From: Thioclava sp. SK-1
GTDB lineage: Bacteria > Pseudomonadota > Alphaproteobacteria > Rhodobacterales > Rhodobacteraceae
Assembly: GCF_001705665.1 (NCBI RefSeq)
Contig: NZ_MDHA01000025.1
Coordinates: 1 to 64,000 of the forward strand
DNA: 64,000 bases
Direction: 5' to 3'
Positions 1 to 11,303 of the stretch are shown here, piece after piece. Under the pieces are notes generated by a model. It ran no database searches. It saw only the letters and a program-made list of their open reading frames with translations, and had not been told where the DNA came from. Position 1 is the stretch's first letter. Each line of letters begins with the position of its first letter. Made by a program: the position numbers and the translations under genes.

Positions 1-135
1 AACCTTTATGCCTCGGTCGGGTTGGATGTCTATGCCTCAGACCTTACAGGCAGCGAAAGCATCGATGAAATGGCCAACGCCCTGCGCCAATTATGGTTCG
101 AACGCGGAGACCAAATCGCAAACACAAAAAGCTAA
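1..135 (+). CDS. 3' end of an unidentified protein (partial)
   Basis: The reading frame is open from the first base and ends in TAA at 133-135, giving 44 C-terminal residues that start NLYASVGLDV and end QIANTKS. The segment is acidic and probably helical, but I recognise no motif in it. Forward codon usage resembles the neighbours, so it is probably a real gene cut by the window edge. It is followed by an inverted repeat that could terminate it. Confidence 0.55.
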   Translation, partial: NLYASVGLDVYASDLTGSESIDEMANALRQLWFERGDQIANTKS

Positions 136-155
136 ATAACACAAACAGCGGTAAA

Positions 156-190
156 CGCGCTTTAACGTCCGAAAACGGCGTTAAAGTGCG
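156..190. repeat. Imperfect 12-bp inverted repeat, terminator or operator
   Basis: Arms CGCGCTTTAACG (156-167) and CGTTAAAGTGCG (179-190) match at 11 of 12 positions around an 11-base loop. There is no T-tract, so it is either a weak terminator of the upstream gene or a protein-binding site in front of the TRAP gene. Confidence 0.4.
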
Positions 191-222
191 GGCGCACAAT
201 GGTTGCGCAATCATATGCTCTG

Positions 223-249
223 GACAGTACCTGTCAGACATGTATGTCT
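223..249. promoter_or_regulatory. Adjacent palindromes upstream of the first TakP-like gene (candidate operator)
   Basis: Two abutting palindromes lie 38 bases upstream of the start codon: GACAG-TAC-CTGTC (223-235) and AGACAT-GT-ATGTCT (236-249). Their position and symmetry suit a repressor site. The regulator is unknown and none is encoded next to the gene. Confidence 0.35.
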
Positions 250-262
250 CGCGCGCGAATAA

Positions 263-1381
<1,119 letters not shown>

Positions 1382-1425
1382 ATCTGATCTGAAATCAGGC
1401 ATATGCCGAAATGGCAGGCCGATCC

Positions 1426-1454
1426 AAAGCCCTGGGGTATCCCCGGGGCTTTTT
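1426..1454 (+). terminator. Rho-independent terminator
   Basis: AAAGCCCTGGGG (1426-1437), a TAT loop and CCCCGGGGCTTT form a 12-bp stem with one G-T pair, followed by a run of T. It lies 45 bases after the first TakP-like gene and separates the two paralogues into distinct transcripts. Confidence 0.8.
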
Positions 1455-1503
1455 ACGTCACGCCCTGTGGCGTCATCCTTAGAAATTCATACGACCACCC
1501 TAG

Positions 1504-2700
<1,197 letters not shown>

Positions 2701-2727
2701 CCAGCCGTATCGGATTGATTTGTCACG

Positions 2728-2751
2728 AAAGGGCCCCGCGACGGGCCCTTT
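2728..2751 (+). terminator. Rho-independent terminator
   Basis: AAAGGGCCC and GGGCCCTTT form a 9-bp perfect stem around a short CGCGAC loop, 27 bases after the stop codon of the second TakP-like gene. Confidence 0.8.
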
Positions 2752-2916
2752 TGCATGTCGGATCGTGGCATGAAGAACCGATAGAATTGAACGGTTTTTC
2801 TTTGCCAATCCTCAATCTTCTTTTGCCAGTCTCTTGCGTCATCTATGTGCTGTTCAGGAGCCCGGCGTGGCGATCTTTTCATCCTTTTGTCCCGGAACGT
2901 TGATGGCGGGGGCCCG

Positions 2917-4191
2917 ATGATTCCCCCCTCCCTGCGGGCCGATGCCATGTCGATCCTGTCGAAGCTGGTGCGCCCTGCGGGAGCACCTACGCCCGGGGCT
3001 ACAGCGGCACCGCCCCCGGGACACGGCGTGGTGGCCGCCCTGGCGGCACAACAGCCCGCCCCCACCAGTTTTGCCGCCGCAGCCTTGCGCGCGGCTGCGC
3101 CATCCCCTGCCACATCGCCCGGCTTGGCCAGTTCAGCTGCCTCTGCCACGCCATCGATTGTGCCAACCGGCACTGCGGCCGCTATGGCCGCAAGCGCAGC
3201 AATGGGCTCACCACAAGGTGCGACACCCGCCGCGCCGGATATGCGCCACCCTGCCCCACCGACAGAGGCGATGTTGCGCGCATCCAACCCGCCATCTGGT
3301 CTGCCTTCGCCCCCCACTGCCGGTGTCGCAGCCGCCTATGTTGCCCAGCGCACCGCCGTGCCGCCCTTGGCCGAAGACAGCCTACGTCCCAATATGACAG
3401 AGCGCGGCAGTGATCCGCGCGGCCCCGACACCCGCGCCGCAGACCGCGCCCCGGTGGAGCGCATGAGCCCGATGCCGGATCGTGCCAATCTGGGGGAGCT
3501 GGGCATACCAATACAAATGGCGCTGCGCGGTTACAGTCGCAAATATACCTTTGATCGCGCCCCTGACCTGACGGGCGACAAGGTGGCGCTGGACTTGGGA
3601 TGCCTGGACACATTCGCAAGCTGGCTGCTACCGGAATTGTTGGTCGGGCTTGACGGGCTTGCGCCAAAAATCACCTATGCTGACCAAGACGGGGTGATAC
3701 AGGCGGTGTTGTCGCAGCGAATTGAGCTGGGGCTTGTGCATGATGTGAACCTACCGCCCACGCTATCGGTCGCCCCGCTTTTGTCGCTTGTGCCATATGT
3801 GCTGCTAACGGCTGATCACCCGCTGGCCAATGCGCCCGGCATCGTGCCAGAGGCGCTGTCAGGTCAGCCGTTCATATCGCTCAATTGTCCGCCTGCGCGG
3901 GATTATTTCCCCAACCTGTTAGAGGGGGCCGGGGTGGACCTGCATATCGGGGCTGATCTGCCGGATTTGGATAGCGTGCGGGCCGCTGTGGCACGCGGGC
4001 GCGGCTTTGGCATGATCGCCGCCCGCGCCGATAGCGCGGATCGCCATCACGGGCCGGGCCTGCGCGCGGTGCCCTTGGCGTTGGAGGATCCTGTGCTTAC
4101 CCGGGCGGTTTTGGTCAATCAAACCGGGGTGTCATTGGGCAATGGCGCACGCATCCTATTGGCGCAGGCGCGGCATCTGATTGGCGCATAA
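2917..4191 (+). CDS. Protein with LysR-type effector-binding domain and Ala/Pro-rich N-terminus, no HTH
   Basis: About 424 aa. Residues 1-200 are low-complexity Ala/Pro/Gly/Thr-rich sequence, probably disordered. Residues about 210-424 read like a LysR substrate-binding domain: ALDLGCLDTFASWLLPELL, then AVLSQRIELGLVHD, VPYVLLTADHPLA, GQPFISL and AVARGRGFGM. The winged-helix DNA-binding domain that normally precedes this fold is absent, and I see none in other frames upstream. The start is uncertain: ATG 2917 follows a GC-rich stretch with no clear ribosome site, and 2947 is an alternative. It lies just upstream of an efflux operon on the same strand. Its role is unknown; it might sense a ligand without binding DNA itself. 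Confidence 0.65.
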   Translation: MIPPSLRADAMSILSKLVRPAGAPTPGATAAPPPGHGVVAALAAQQPAPTSFAAAALRAAAPSPATSPGLASSAASATPSIVPTGTAAAMAASAAMGSPQGATPAAPDMRHPAPPTEAMLRASNPPSGLPSPPTAGVAAAYVAQRTAVPPLAEDSLRPNMTERGSDPRGPDTRAADRAPVERMSPMPDRANLGELGIPIQMALRGYSRKYTFDRAPDLTGDKVALDLGCLDTFASWLLPELLVGLDGLAPKITYADQDGVIQAVLSQRIELGLVHDVNLPPTLSVAPLLSLVPYVLLTADHPLANAPGIVPEALSGQPFISLNCPPARDYFPNLLEGAGVDLHIGADLPDLDSVRAAVARGRGFGMIAARADSADRHHGPGLRAVPLALEDPVLTRAVLVNQTGVSLGNGARILLAQARHLIGA

Positions 4192-4192
4192 G

Positions 4193-4315
4193 CCCTTGCA
4201 ATACATATCATCGTTGAGACGACAGCACATTATATACCTTGGGGTGCAACATGGCGTCACACCGCGCGGATCATGGTTGACGCGCGCGTGAACGCACCCC
4301 CATAACATGCAAGGG
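4193..4315. repeat. Nested inverted repeats filling the gap before the efflux operon
   Basis: CCCTTGCA (4193-4200) pairs with TGCAAGGG (4308-4315), and inside it GGGGTGC (4241-4247) pairs with GCACCCC (4294-4300). Together they bracket the intergenic region in front of the RND operon. They could be an mRNA fold, paired operators or a decayed small mobile element. Confidence 0.3.
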
Positions 4316-4370
4316 TTGCGATATATATGGCCGCCCATCTGTGGACCAAATAGTATCAGGAACGCACATC

Positions 4371-5408
4371 ATGCGATGGGTTGCCCCTTTGTATCTTTGC
4401 TTATTTGCATGGCCCGCATTGGTCTTTGCACAAGCGGCGCTGCCTGTCGAAATCATCCGCGCCCATCCGGGATCCAGCAGTAAGACCCTTAGCCTGATCG
4501 GAACGGTTGAGGCGCAAACAAGCTATCCGGTGTCCTTTCGCACCGCCGGCCGGGTTGATACGCTGGCGGTTGAGGTGGGCGACCATCTGCCACAGGGCGC
4601 GTTGATCGCACGCTTGGATCGGACGGTTGCGGACAGCGCGCATGCCTCCTCCCTTGCGTCATTGCAAGCTGCAAAGGCGCGATTGGAACAGGCGCGTCAG
4701 GCACGTGACCGGGCGCAGGGGCTGCTGGATGCGGGCTCTGGCACGCAGGCAACGTTGGACACAGCGACTGAGACATGGCTAAGTGTGACATCCGCCCTGG
4801 CCCAGGCACAAGCCGCCTTTGAAACAGCCCAGCAAGGGTTAGAGGATACGGCACTACATGCGTTGGAACCTGCCACGGTGATCGCCCGCGATGTGGACCC
4901 CAATGAGATTGTCGCTGCCGGACAGGCCGTGGTAACGTTGGCCACAGATGGGCAACGTGTCGTAATCGTTCAAGCGCCTGATATTGCAGGTCTTGCTGCA
5001 CTGCGCGCGCAAAAGGCCCAGGTGACAATGGGGCAAAACCCGCCGCTGGACGCCGTTGTCACTGAGGTCGCACCGATCTTAAGCGAGACGGGCACGGTGC
5101 GGGTCAAGCTGACGCTGAACGATGCCACGCAGCAATTGCCGATCGGTGCAAGCGTTCGCGGGCAGATCATCGCCCCAGTGCCGGCGCAGATCACCCTACC
5201 TTGGACCGCGCTTATGGCCTCCGCGCAGGGGCCGGCAGTGTGGATCATCGACCCGCAGGATATGACCGCACATCTGCGACAGATAACGGTGTCCGGGTAT
5301 ACCTCGGCGCAGATGCAGATCAGCGACGGGGTGGAGGCGGGTGACTGGATTGTGGGCGCAGGCGCGCATCAGTTGTATGAAGGCCGTGTGGTGGAGGAAA
5401 CCCAGTGA
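4371..5408 (+). CDS. RND efflux periplasmic adaptor (membrane fusion protein) 1
   Basis: HlyD/AcrA-type adaptor of 345 aa that would link the inner-membrane RND pump to an outer-membrane channel. It has a signal peptide (MRWVAPLYLCLFAWPALVFA), then the barrel-sandwich segment with GTVEAQTSYPVSFRTAGRV and DHLPQGALIARLD. An Ala/Gln-rich helical hairpin spans roughly residues 80-150, and beta-barrel and membrane-proximal domains follow. ATG 4371 is chosen over an in-frame start at 4341 because it gives a proper signal peptide and has AGGA upstream. It overlaps the next adaptor gene by one base (TGATG), so it is the first gene of a coupled three-gene operon. Confidence 0.88.
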   Translation: MRWVAPLYLCLFAWPALVFAQAALPVEIIRAHPGSSSKTLSLIGTVEAQTSYPVSFRTAGRVDTLAVEVGDHLPQGALIARLDRTVADSAHASSLASLQAAKARLEQARQARDRAQGLLDAGSGTQATLDTATETWLSVTSALAQAQAAFETAQQGLEDTALHALEPATVIARDVDPNEIVAAGQAVVTLATDGQRVVIVQAPDIAGLAALRAQKAQVTMGQNPPLDAVVTEVAPILSETGTVRVKLTLNDATQQLPIGASVRGQIIAPVPAQITLPWTALMASAQGPAVWIIDPQDMTAHLRQITVSGYTSAQMQISDGVEAGDWIVGAGAHQLYEGRVVEETQ

Positions 5409-6469
5409 TGCCGCGCTGTTTCGCCCTTGTCCTTTCGCTGATGCTTGTGCTGATCTCTCAGCCCGGCACCGCGCAGCCACTGCATCCGGTGGTTAGTGAA
5501 ATCGTCGCGGCTGATCCGGTGGTGCAGCGGTCCTTCGCAGGAACAGTGCAGGCGCGCACGAAAACGGCACTGGCCTTTCGTGCGGCGGGGCGTGTGGCAA
5601 CGCTGACGGTGGAGGCGGGCGATCGTGTGACACGGGGGCAGGTTCTGGCGCAATTGGATCAGATCACCTTACAGCAGGATCTGGAAAGCGCGAATGCGGC
5701 AGTCGATGCCGCGCAAGCGGATGCGCAGTTGGCAGCGCAGCAATTCACCCGTGTGCAGACATTGTTTGACCGCGGTGTTGCGTCGACCGCAGCATTGGAA
5801 CAGGCACGTGCCAATCGCGACGCTGCCAATGCGCAACAAGACAGCGCCCGCGCCCAACAGGCACAGGCCCGCGATGCAGCCGGTTACGGCACGTTGACCG
5901 CGCCGCGCGATGGCATCGTCCTAAGCACCTCGGTGGAGGTTGGGACATTGGTTCTTGCCGGGACCGAGATCGCCACGCTTGCCTCATATGACGCGCGCGA
6001 GGCGGTGATTGACCTGCCCGCAGATCTGGCCATGCTGTTTGCGCCCGGCGCGGTATTTGAAATCCGTCACAGCAGCCCCGGCCTGCCCGTCGTTACCGGA
6101 CATTTGCGGTTGATCGAGCCGCTGACCGAGACAAGCATCGACACACGGCGCGCGCGGATCGTGCTGCGCGACCCGCCAGCAGATTTTCGTATCGGCTCGT
6201 TGATCCAGACGCGCCCTGCACCGGGCACCGGCCCCAGCCTGACCGTTCCTGAAAGCGCCATCGTGACGCAGGGCGCGCAAAGCTATGTCTGGCGTGTCGG
6301 GCCAGGCCGCATCGCGCAGCGTATCGCGATCACACCCGGGCCAAAGGTGTCGACCCCCAATGGCACCCGGCGCACGGTCACCCAAGGGCTGAGCGCGGGC
6401 GACGAAATCATCTTGCGCGGGGTATCCGCCCTAACCGAAGGTCTGCCCCTTGGGGAGCGTTTGCCATGA
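5408..6469 (+). CDS. RND efflux periplasmic adaptor (membrane fusion protein) 2
   Basis: Second AcrA-like adaptor, 353 aa, with signal peptide ending GTAQP. The lipoyl/barrel-sandwich halves (RSFAGTVQARTKTALAFRAAG and GDRVTRGQVLAQLD) flank an Ala/Gln-rich coiled-coil hairpin (about residues 75-150). Start ATG 5408 shares its A with the stop of adaptor 1, and a GTG one codon earlier is possible. It overlaps the pump gene by ATGA at 6466-6469. Two adaptors for one pump suggests a heteromeric adaptor ring, known for some RND systems. No outer-membrane factor gene is present, so a shared TolC-type channel is likely. Confidence 0.88.
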   Translation: MPRCFALVLSLMLVLISQPGTAQPLHPVVSEIVAADPVVQRSFAGTVQARTKTALAFRAAGRVATLTVEAGDRVTRGQVLAQLDQITLQQDLESANAAVDAAQADAQLAAQQFTRVQTLFDRGVASTAALEQARANRDAANAQQDSARAQQAQARDAAGYGTLTAPRDGIVLSTSVEVGTLVLAGTEIATLASYDAREAVIDLPADLAMLFAPGAVFEIRHSSPGLPVVTGHLRLIEPLTETSIDTRRARIVLRDPPADFRIGSLIQTRPAPGTGPSLTVPESAIVTQGAQSYVWRVGPGRIAQRIAITPGPKVSTPNGTRRTVTQGLSAGDEIILRGVSALTEGLPLGERLP

Positions 6470-9400
6470 AATTCAACCTGTCTGACTGGGCGTTGCACCA
6501 TAAATCCTTCATCTGGTTTTTGATGCTGGTGTCGATGATTGCAGGAATTTTCGCCTATATTTCTATGGGGCGCGAAGAAGATCCCAGCTTCACGATCCGC
6601 ACGATGGTTGTGTCCGCCTCCCTGCCCGGCGCGACCGCGCAGCAAACGGCGACGCAGGTAACCGACCGGATTGAACGCAAGCTGCAAGAGCTGGATGTGC
6701 TGGATTACACCCGGTCTGAAAGCTATCCGGGCCGTTCGGTGGTCTATGTCGAGCTGCGCTCTGACACGCCCAACGATCAGATCGCGCCAACATGGACCCG
6801 TGTGCGACAGATGATGTCGGACATTCGCGCCGACTTTCCAAATGAATTCCAGGGCTTTGGATTCAATGATGATTTCGGCGATGTCTATGGCAATATTTAT
6901 GCGTTTACTGCACCCGATTTCCAACCGCAGACGCTGAAGTCCTATGTTGAGGATATGCGCGATGCGGTTTTGCGGCTGGATCAGGCCGGAAAGGTGGATC
7001 TGATCGGCACGCGTGAACGCGTAGTCTTTGCCGAGTTTTCGGCCCAGCGTCTGGCCGCGCTGGGACTGGATGGGCAGACCGTGATCAATACGCTTTCGGC
7101 ACAAAATGCTATTGTGCCATCAGGCGTGATCCAGACCGGGCAAGAGCAGGTAGTGATCCGCGTTACAGGGCAGTTTGATTCCGCCACCGCGCTGGCCAAG
7201 GCGCCGCTGCGATCAGGGGATATTTTTTACACGCTAAGCGACGTGGCACAGGTATCGCAAGGCTATGCCGACCCGCCGTCAGCGCTGTTTCGCTTTGATG
7301 GGATGCCGGCAATTGGCCTTATCGTGGGCATGCGAGAGGGCGGAAATATCTTGAATTTCGGCGCAGATCTGGATGCCCTGATGGCCACGATGGCCGCGCA
7401 GCTGCCTCTGGGCATCACCATGCATAAGGTCGCAGATCAGCCTAGGGTGGTGGAAGACTCCGTCACCCATTTCCTGCGTGCCCTGGCCGAGGCGGTGGCG
7501 ATTGTGCTGGCGGTCAGCTTCATCAGCCTTGGCATGCGCGCAGGGTTTGTGGTGTCTTTGACCATCCCGCTGGTGCTGGCGTTGACATTTGTTGTGCTGG
7601 ATATGATCGGGATTACGCTACAGCGGATTTCGCTTGGCGCGTTGATTATTGCGCTGGGTCTGCTGGTAGATGATGCGATGATCGCGATTGAAACCATGAT
7701 CACGCGTTTGGAAGTTGGGGACAGCCTTGCGCGGGCGGCATCCCATGCCTGGACCTCTATCGCGTGGCCAATGCTGACGGGCACATTGGTTACGGTGGCA
7801 GGGTTCATACCGATTGGGCTGAATGCCAGTCAGGCCGGCGAATATACCCGGTCGCTATTTTATGTGATCACGATCTCACTGCTGCTAAGTTGGGTGGTGG
7901 CCGTGCTATTTGCCCCCGTTCTGGGCGCGACATTCCTGCCGCCGAAATGGTCACGCCACACGGCCGAGCCGGGACGGATGCGGCGCGGGTTTCATAGGGT
8001 GCTGCGCTGGTCGATGGTGCATCGCTGGCTGACGATCACGCTGACAATCGCAATATTTGCTGTGTCATTGGTGGGGTTGAACCATGTTGAGCAACAGTTC
8101 TTCCCCAATTCCGACCGCACGCAGATCATGGTTGATGTCACGCTGCGCCAAAATGCGAATATTGAGGCCACGGACGCCGAAGTGCAGGCCTTTGACGCGT
8201 GGCTGGCCAACCGTGACGGGGTCGCGTTCTGGGCAAGTTATATCGGGACGCCCTCGCCGCGATTTGTGCTGACGCTGAATTTGCCCACCGCCACACCCAA
8301 TGTTGGGCAGGTGATGATCGAAACCGACAGTCTGGCCGCGCGTGATCGCCTGATTGCACAGATCACACAATATAGTAACAGCCGTCCAGGCGTTGAATTC
8401 TTTGCCAAATCGATTGAGCTGGGACCGCCCGTAGGTAAGCCTGTGCAATACCGGCTTTCCGGCCCTGACGCAGCATCGCTGCCGGATTACGCGCGCAATT
8501 TGGCACAGGTCCTGGCACAAGACAGCCGCCTGGGCGCGATTGATTTGGATTGGAACGAACCGGTGCGGGTGGTCCGGGTGGTCTTGGATCAGGCGCGGTT
8601 GCGCCAATTGGGCCTGACGCAATCCGATGTCGCGCAGGTTTTGACCACGTTGTATCAAGGCCAAACCATCACGCAGCTGCGCGACGACACCGATTTGATC
8701 GATGTCACCCTACGCGGACAATCGGCGGAGCGCCGTTCGATTGAGGCATTGCAAAACCTGCAATTTGCCAACACTTCGGGCGTGCCGATCCCGCTCAGCT
8801 CTATCGCGCGGCTCGAATATACGACAGAGCCGCCGATCATCCGGGCCCGCGATCGGGTGCCCACATTGACTGTGCGCGCCGCCGTTTTGACGGCGGATCA
8901 GCCCGCCACGATCGTCGCAGCGTTATCGGATAGGATCGCAGCCTTCGGGCAAACCCTACCGCAGGGATATACAATCGCGTTGGGCGGGGCCGTCGAAGAA
9001 AGCAGCAAATCACAGGCACCAATTATCGCCGTTGTGCCGTTCATGCTGTTGATCCTACTGACATTAGTGATGATGCAGATGCAAAGCTTTCGTCTGCTGT
9101 TCGTGGTGCTGGCGGTGGCACCACTGGGGTTGATCGGCGTGGTCGCTGCGATGCTGCCGTTTGGCGCGCCCTTAGGGTTTGTCGCCATTCTAGGCGTGCT
9201 GGCCCTGCTGGGGATCTTGATCCGCAATTCCATCATCTTGATACAGGCCGCCGAGGATCTGCGCGCCATAGGGCACAGCCGCTGGCAAGCAATTTTTGAG
9301 GCCTCTGACCAGCGCGCGAGGCCGATTTTGCTGACCGCAGGCTCGGCCAGCCTGGCGTTGATCCCGATTGCGCGACAGGTGTTTTGGGGGCCGATGGCCT

Positions 9401-9513
9401 ATGCAATGATGGGGGGAATCATGGCGGGCACGTTGATTACACTGCTTTTTGCGCCCGCGCTCTATTGTGCTGTCTTTCGGATCAGGCCAGAAGCGCAGCA
9501 AGATAGACCGTGA
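6466..9513 (+). CDS. RND-family efflux pump, inner-membrane subunit
   Basis: AcrB-type proton-driven transporter of 1015 aa with the usual duplicated layout: TM1, large periplasmic loop, TM2-6, TM7, second periplasmic loop, TM8-12. The proton-relay motif GLLVDDAM carries Asp402 and Asp403 in TM4. The TM10 motif reads GILIRNSIIL, with Arg where AcrB has Lys. It opens with MKFNLSDWALHHKSF and carries GREEDPSFTIRTMVV, a block typical of proteobacterial pumps placed with drug or hydrophobe exporters rather than metal exporters. It starts in the ATGA overlap with adaptor 2. Substrate cannot be told from the sequence. Confidence 0.92.
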   Translation: MKFNLSDWALHHKSFIWFLMLVSMIAGIFAYISMGREEDPSFTIRTMVVSASLPGATAQQTATQVTDRIERKLQELDVLDYTRSESYPGRSVVYVELRSDTPNDQIAPTWTRVRQMMSDIRADFPNEFQGFGFNDDFGDVYGNIYAFTAPDFQPQTLKSYVEDMRDAVLRLDQAGKVDLIGTRERVVFAEFSAQRLAALGLDGQTVINTLSAQNAIVPSGVIQTGQEQVVIRVTGQFDSATALAKAPLRSGDIFYTLSDVAQVSQGYADPPSALFRFDGMPAIGLIVGMREGGNILNFGADLDALMATMAAQLPLGITMHKVADQPRVVEDSVTHFLRALAEAVAIVLAVSFISLGMRAGFVVSLTIPLVLALTFVVLDMIGITLQRISLGALIIALGLLVDDAMIAIETMITRLEVGDSLARAASHAWTSIAWPMLTGTLVTVAGFIPIGLNASQAGEYTRSLFYVITISLLLSWVVAVLFAPVLGATFLPPKWSRHTAEPGRMRRGFHRVLRWSMVHRWLTITLTIAIFAVSLVGLNHVEQQFFPNSDRTQIMVDVTLRQNANIEATDAEVQAFDAWLANRDGVAFWASYIGTPSPRFVLTLNLPTATPNVGQVMIETDSLAARDRLIAQITQYSNSRPGVEFFAKSIELGPPVGKPVQYRLSGPDAASLPDYARNLAQVLAQDSRLGAIDLDWNEPVRVVRVVLDQARLRQLGLTQSDVAQVLTTLYQGQTITQLRDDTDLIDVTLRGQSAERRSIEALQNLQFANTSGVPIPLSSIARLEYTTEPPIIRARDRVPTLTVRAAVLTADQPATIVAALSDRIAAFGQTLPQGYTIALGGAVEESSKSQAPIIAVVPFMLLILLTLVMMQMQSFRLLFVVLAVAPLGLIGVVAAMLPFGAPLGFVAILGVLALLGILIRNSIILIQAAEDLRAIGHSRWQAIFEASDQRARPILLTAGSASLALIPIARQVFWGPMAYAMMGGIMAGTLITLLFAPALYCAVFRIRPEAQQDRP

Positions 9514-9534
9514 TTGGGTCCGTTAGGGGGGCAG

Positions 9535-10221
9535 ATGTCAGGCTTTGATCTGGTGATTTTCGATTGCGACGGGGTGTTGGTCGACAGTGAGGTAATTTCA
9601 GCCAAAATGCTGATTGCAGAGCTGGCGAAGCATGACATCCATGTCGACATGACCTATATCGCGCGCCATTTTCTGGGCCGGTCCTATCCAGTCGTATTGC
9701 AACAGATCCGTCATGAATTTGGCGTAGTCTTGCCAGACGGGTTTGAGGCCGATTACCGTGCCCGGCTGATCGCCGCGTTCCAAAAAGAGCTGAAGCCGGT
9801 GCCCCATGTCCACCGCGCAATATCCGCGATGGGGCTTCCTTATCATCTGGCCACGTCTTCCAGTCCGCCGCGTCTGGCGCAGTCTTTGGTGATCACCGGC
9901 TTGGCCGAGCTATTCGCAAATCGGACAAGCACGGCAAGCGAGGTCAAACATGGCAAGCCCGCGCCAGATCTGTTCCTGCATGTGGCGCGGAAATGTGGCG
10001 TGAACCCAGAGCGTTGCCTGGTAATCGAGGACAGCTTTGCGGGTATCCGCGCGGGTCTTGCCGCAGGGATGGAAGTGTGGCGGTTCACCGGCGGCAGTCA
10101 CCTGACGGGCCTGTCCATTCCCGATGACCCTGCGGCGGTGGCACATAGAACATTTGCCTCATTCGATGATTTCTATCATCTTGATCCCCGTTTGCAGCCG
10201 AATGGACATCGCGCGATATGA
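9535..10221 (+). CDS. HAD-family hydrolase (phosphatase / phosphoglucomutase-like)
   Basis: HAD subfamily IA enzyme, 228 aa. Motif I is DCDGVLVD with the nucleophile Asp near residue 8, motif II is ATSSSP, and the C-terminal motif IV is VIEDSFAGIRAG; the Lys is in KHGKPAPD. Start ATG 9535 follows AGGGGGG; the longer TTG start at 9514 directly abuts the RND stop and lacks a site. It overlaps the SorC regulator by ATGA, which ties it to the polyol cluster. A sugar- or polyol-phosphate phosphatase role is inferred from this context, but the substrate is not determined. Confidence 0.85.
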   Translation: MSGFDLVIFDCDGVLVDSEVISAKMLIAELAKHDIHVDMTYIARHFLGRSYPVVLQQIRHEFGVVLPDGFEADYRARLIAAFQKELKPVPHVHRAISAMGLPYHLATSSSPPRLAQSLVITGLAELFANRTSTASEVKHGKPAPDLFLHVARKCGVNPERCLVIEDSFAGIRAGLAAGMEVWRFTGGSHLTGLSIPDDPAAVAHRTFASFDDFYHLDPRLQPNGHRAI

Positions 10222-11186
10222 TTTTGAACGACAAAACAACCGAGACCGACGGCGCCGCACGCGATATGGCCGCACGGGCTGCATGGCTGTCGTTCGTCGG
10301 GGGCATGACCCAAGACCAGATCGCGCAAGAACTGGGCATTTCACGCCAGCGCGCGCAGCGTTTGGTGGCCCGTGCGGCCACGGAAGGCCTGATCCGGGTG
10401 CGTATTGATCATCCGATCGCCGCCTGCATGGAACTGGAGCGCCGCCTGATTGACCGGTTCAATCTGGATGGCGCATGGGTTGCCCCCTGCGCCGGGCGTG
10501 GCATTGATCCGCTTGCCGGGCTTGCGCCATTCGCAGCGCCGGTCATCGAGCGCCTGTTCGAGGTACCCGCGCAACAGGTTATCGCGCTTGGCACCGGGCG
10601 GACACTGCGCCAAATCGCTGAACATATGCAACAGATCGACGGCAGCCATCATAAGCTGGTGTCATTGATCGGCAATGTCGCACCCGATGGCTCGGCCTCG
10701 CTTTACGAGGTGATTGTGCGCCTGGCAGAAAAAACCTCGGCGCCACATTTTCCGATGTCGATCCCGGTGGTCGCAGGATCCGAAACAGAGCTGGAGCTGT
10801 ATCGCGCCCTGCCGCATGTGAATTCCTCGCGGGCATTGGCGCAATCTGCGGATCTGGCAGTTGTGGGCATTGGACAGATGTCGCTTGATGCACCCTTGCT
10901 GGTGGACGGTTTTATCACCGCACAAGAACATGCCGATTGGGTCGCGGCCGGCGCGGTAGGGGAAATCTGCGGCCATGCGTTTAATGCGCAGGGGCGCTAT
11001 TTGGATCACGCGATGAACCGCCGTATTGTTGGGGTGCAGGTGAATAACGATGTGATGCCCATCTATTGCATTGCAGGCGGGCCAAAAAAGATCCCCGCAT
11101 TGACAGCCGCGTTAAAGGGGCGGTTGATGACACATCTGATCACCGACGAATCGACTGCGAAAACTCTGCTACAGATCGATTTTTAA
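10218..11186 (+). CDS. smoC: SorC/DeoR-type sugar-binding transcriptional regulator
   Basis: 322 aa. The N-terminal helix-turn-helix (MTQDQIAQELGISRQRAQRL, about residues 30-50) is followed by a SorC sugar-phosphate-binding domain, with IALGTGRTLRQIAEH and AVVGIGQM as family blocks. It resembles SmoC, regulator of the Rhodobacter sphaeroides sorbitol/mannitol operon. It is coupled to the HAD gene and lies 192 bases upstream of the ABC transporter operon, whose promoter carries an inverted repeat that is a natural target. Effector likely a polyol or its phosphorylated product; this is inferred. Confidence 0.85.
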   Translation: MILNDKTTETDGAARDMAARAAWLSFVGGMTQDQIAQELGISRQRAQRLVARAATEGLIRVRIDHPIAACMELERRLIDRFNLDGAWVAPCAGRGIDPLAGLAPFAAPVIERLFEVPAQQVIALGTGRTLRQIAEHMQQIDGSHHKLVSLIGNVAPDGSASLYEVIVRLAEKTSAPHFPMSIPVVAGSETELELYRALPHVNSSRALAQSADLAVVGIGQMSLDAPLLVDGFITAQEHADWVAAGAVGEICGHAFNAQGRYLDHAMNRRIVGVQVNNDVMPIYCIAGGPKKIPALTAALKGRLMTHLITDESTAKTLLQIDF

Positions 11187-11303
11187 CCCAGAGTTCATAT
11201 TCACATTGGACAGTTCGGTTCGGCAGGTCGGTGCAATTCCGGCCTGTTTCGCCGTGAGATGCCTTGATTTCATGCAAGGTGTAAATTTCGTCAATCAAGG
11301 CTC

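Noticed and set aside
2760-2916. Missing DNA-binding domain of the LysR-type protein in another frame
   Set aside because: None of the frames in this gap encodes a helix-turn-helix and it is too short to hold one plus a linker.
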